Source: Chitinophaga sp. HK235
GTDB lineage: Bacteria > Bacteroidota > Bacteroidia > Chitinophagales > Chitinophagaceae
Reading direction: 5' to 3'
DNA: 64,000 nt
NCBI RefSeq assembly: GCF_018255755.1
Contig: NZ_CP073766.1
Location: 1,488,001 to 1,552,000 of the forward strand
The position numbers and the translations under genes were made by a program. Of the stretch, positions 63,649-64,000 are shown one piece after another (the first letter of the stretch is position 1; each line of letters opens with the position of its first letter). The notes beneath the pieces were generated by a model. The model saw only the letters and a program-made list of their open reading frames with translations, was not told the DNA's origin and searched no databases.

Positions 63649-63669
63649 CCAACAACAAAAAAATCATTC

Positions 63670-64000
63670 ATGAAACAATATATGCTCCATACCTGCATGG
63701 TGCTGCTAATCGGAAGCACCCTGCTCTCCAGTTGTAAAAAAGACAACTATCCTGCTCCGGATGCAAGTCTCCAAGGCAGGTTAACAGATGTCAAAACCAA
63801 TGAGCCGGTGCCTGTGCAGCCATTGAACGGTGCCGTGATCCGGTATTACCAGATAGGATATAGCAGCAATAACCCTAATCCTATCAATACCGCCGTACAT
63901 CACGATGGTTCCTATGCCAACAATCTGCTCTTCACCGGAAAATACAGAGTGGTGGCCGAAGGTCCGTTTTACTACAAAGACACCCTCACCATCGACATCA
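63670..64000 (+). CDS. DUF3823 lipoprotein, 5' part (runs off right edge)
   Basis: The first 110 residues only. A lipoprotein signal ends LLSSC (Cys22), followed by a beta-sandwich start (DASLQGRLTDVKTNEPVPVQP) of the DUF3823 family, which are surface lipoproteins commonly encoded directly after SusC/SusD. It begins 22 bases after the SusD stop and probably binds the same ligand. Confidence 0.75.
   Translation, partial: MKQYMLHTCMVLLIGSTLLSSCKKDNYPAPDASLQGRLTDVKTNEPVPVQPLNGAVIRYYQIGYSSNNPNPINTAVHHDGSYANNLLFTGKYRVVAEGPFYYKDTLTIDI

Noticed and set aside
1..64000. CRISPR array, rRNA operon, insertion sequence or integrase
   Set aside because: Looked for regularly spaced repeats, 16S/23S segments, transposase and tyrosine-recombinase motifs; none were found.

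Overview
This window comes from a member of the Bacteroidota, most likely Chitinophaga or a close relative in the Chitinophagaceae. The evidence is a SusC/SusD pair driven by an ECF sigma factor and FecR, two very large secreted proteins with type IX secretion (T9SS) C-terminal sorting domains, a GG-leader natural-product precursor of the Bacteroidetes type, LytS/LytTR two-component genes, A/T-rich ribosome-binding regions, and several promoter -7 boxes matching TAnnTTTG.

Left part (1-15.1 kb): the 5' part of a TonB-dependent receptor; an orphan type VI secretion module (a VgrG whose C-terminus carries a complete metzincin zinc-protease signature, a lipoprotein that may be its immunity protein, and a DUF4280 PAAR-like tip protein); a two-gene trans-3-hydroxy-L-proline catabolic pair (dehydratase and pyrroline-2-carboxylate reductase); a run of small membrane and immunity-like proteins; and a LytS/LytTR two-component system.

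Middle part (15.2-36.5 kb): an accessory zone. An intact tRNA-Lys(TTT) lies at 36.4 kb with its 3' end facing left. To its left are four same-orientation 16-nt sequences positioned like a tRNA 3' end (15194, 20238, 23091, 34906). Three copies of a roughly 150-bp flank, which looks like the tRNA terminator region, occur at 20.1, 22.9 and 36.2 kb. These divide the zone into cassettes with no integrase in the window. The cargo is: a small RiPP-like locus (proline- and cysteine-rich GG-leader precursor plus a prolyl-4-hydroxylase fused to a peptidase-dead C39-like domain); a DNRLRE lipoprotein, lipocalin-like protein, SDR and AraC regulator; a Crp regulator and oxidoreductase; two tandemly duplicated 5-kb T9SS adhesin/propeller genes; and a YhcG-type nuclease. 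Several gene remnants sit at cassette edges.

Right part (36.5-64 kb): mostly chromosomal-looking housekeeping and metabolic genes. These are a pseudouridine synthase, an exported SAM-hydroxide adenosyltransferase, a methyltransferase, oxidoreductases with Crp and AraC regulators, a VOC protein, a broken alpha/beta hydrolase, SRPBCC, GNAT, a TPR protein behind an array of overlapping operator-like palindromes, a lipase, a beta-lactamase-fold lipoprotein, a membrane AraC regulator, and a MocR regulator divergent from a cupin and a DHDPS-family aldolase/lyase. The window closes with a glycan or oligomer uptake locus (ECF sigma, FecR, STN-SusC, SusD, DUF3823 lipoprotein) that runs off the right edge.

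The most interesting items are the prolyl-hydroxylase RiPP locus, the metzincin-tipped VgrG, and the integrase-less cassette array at tRNA-Lys. All functional statements are sequence-reading inferences; no database search was possible.
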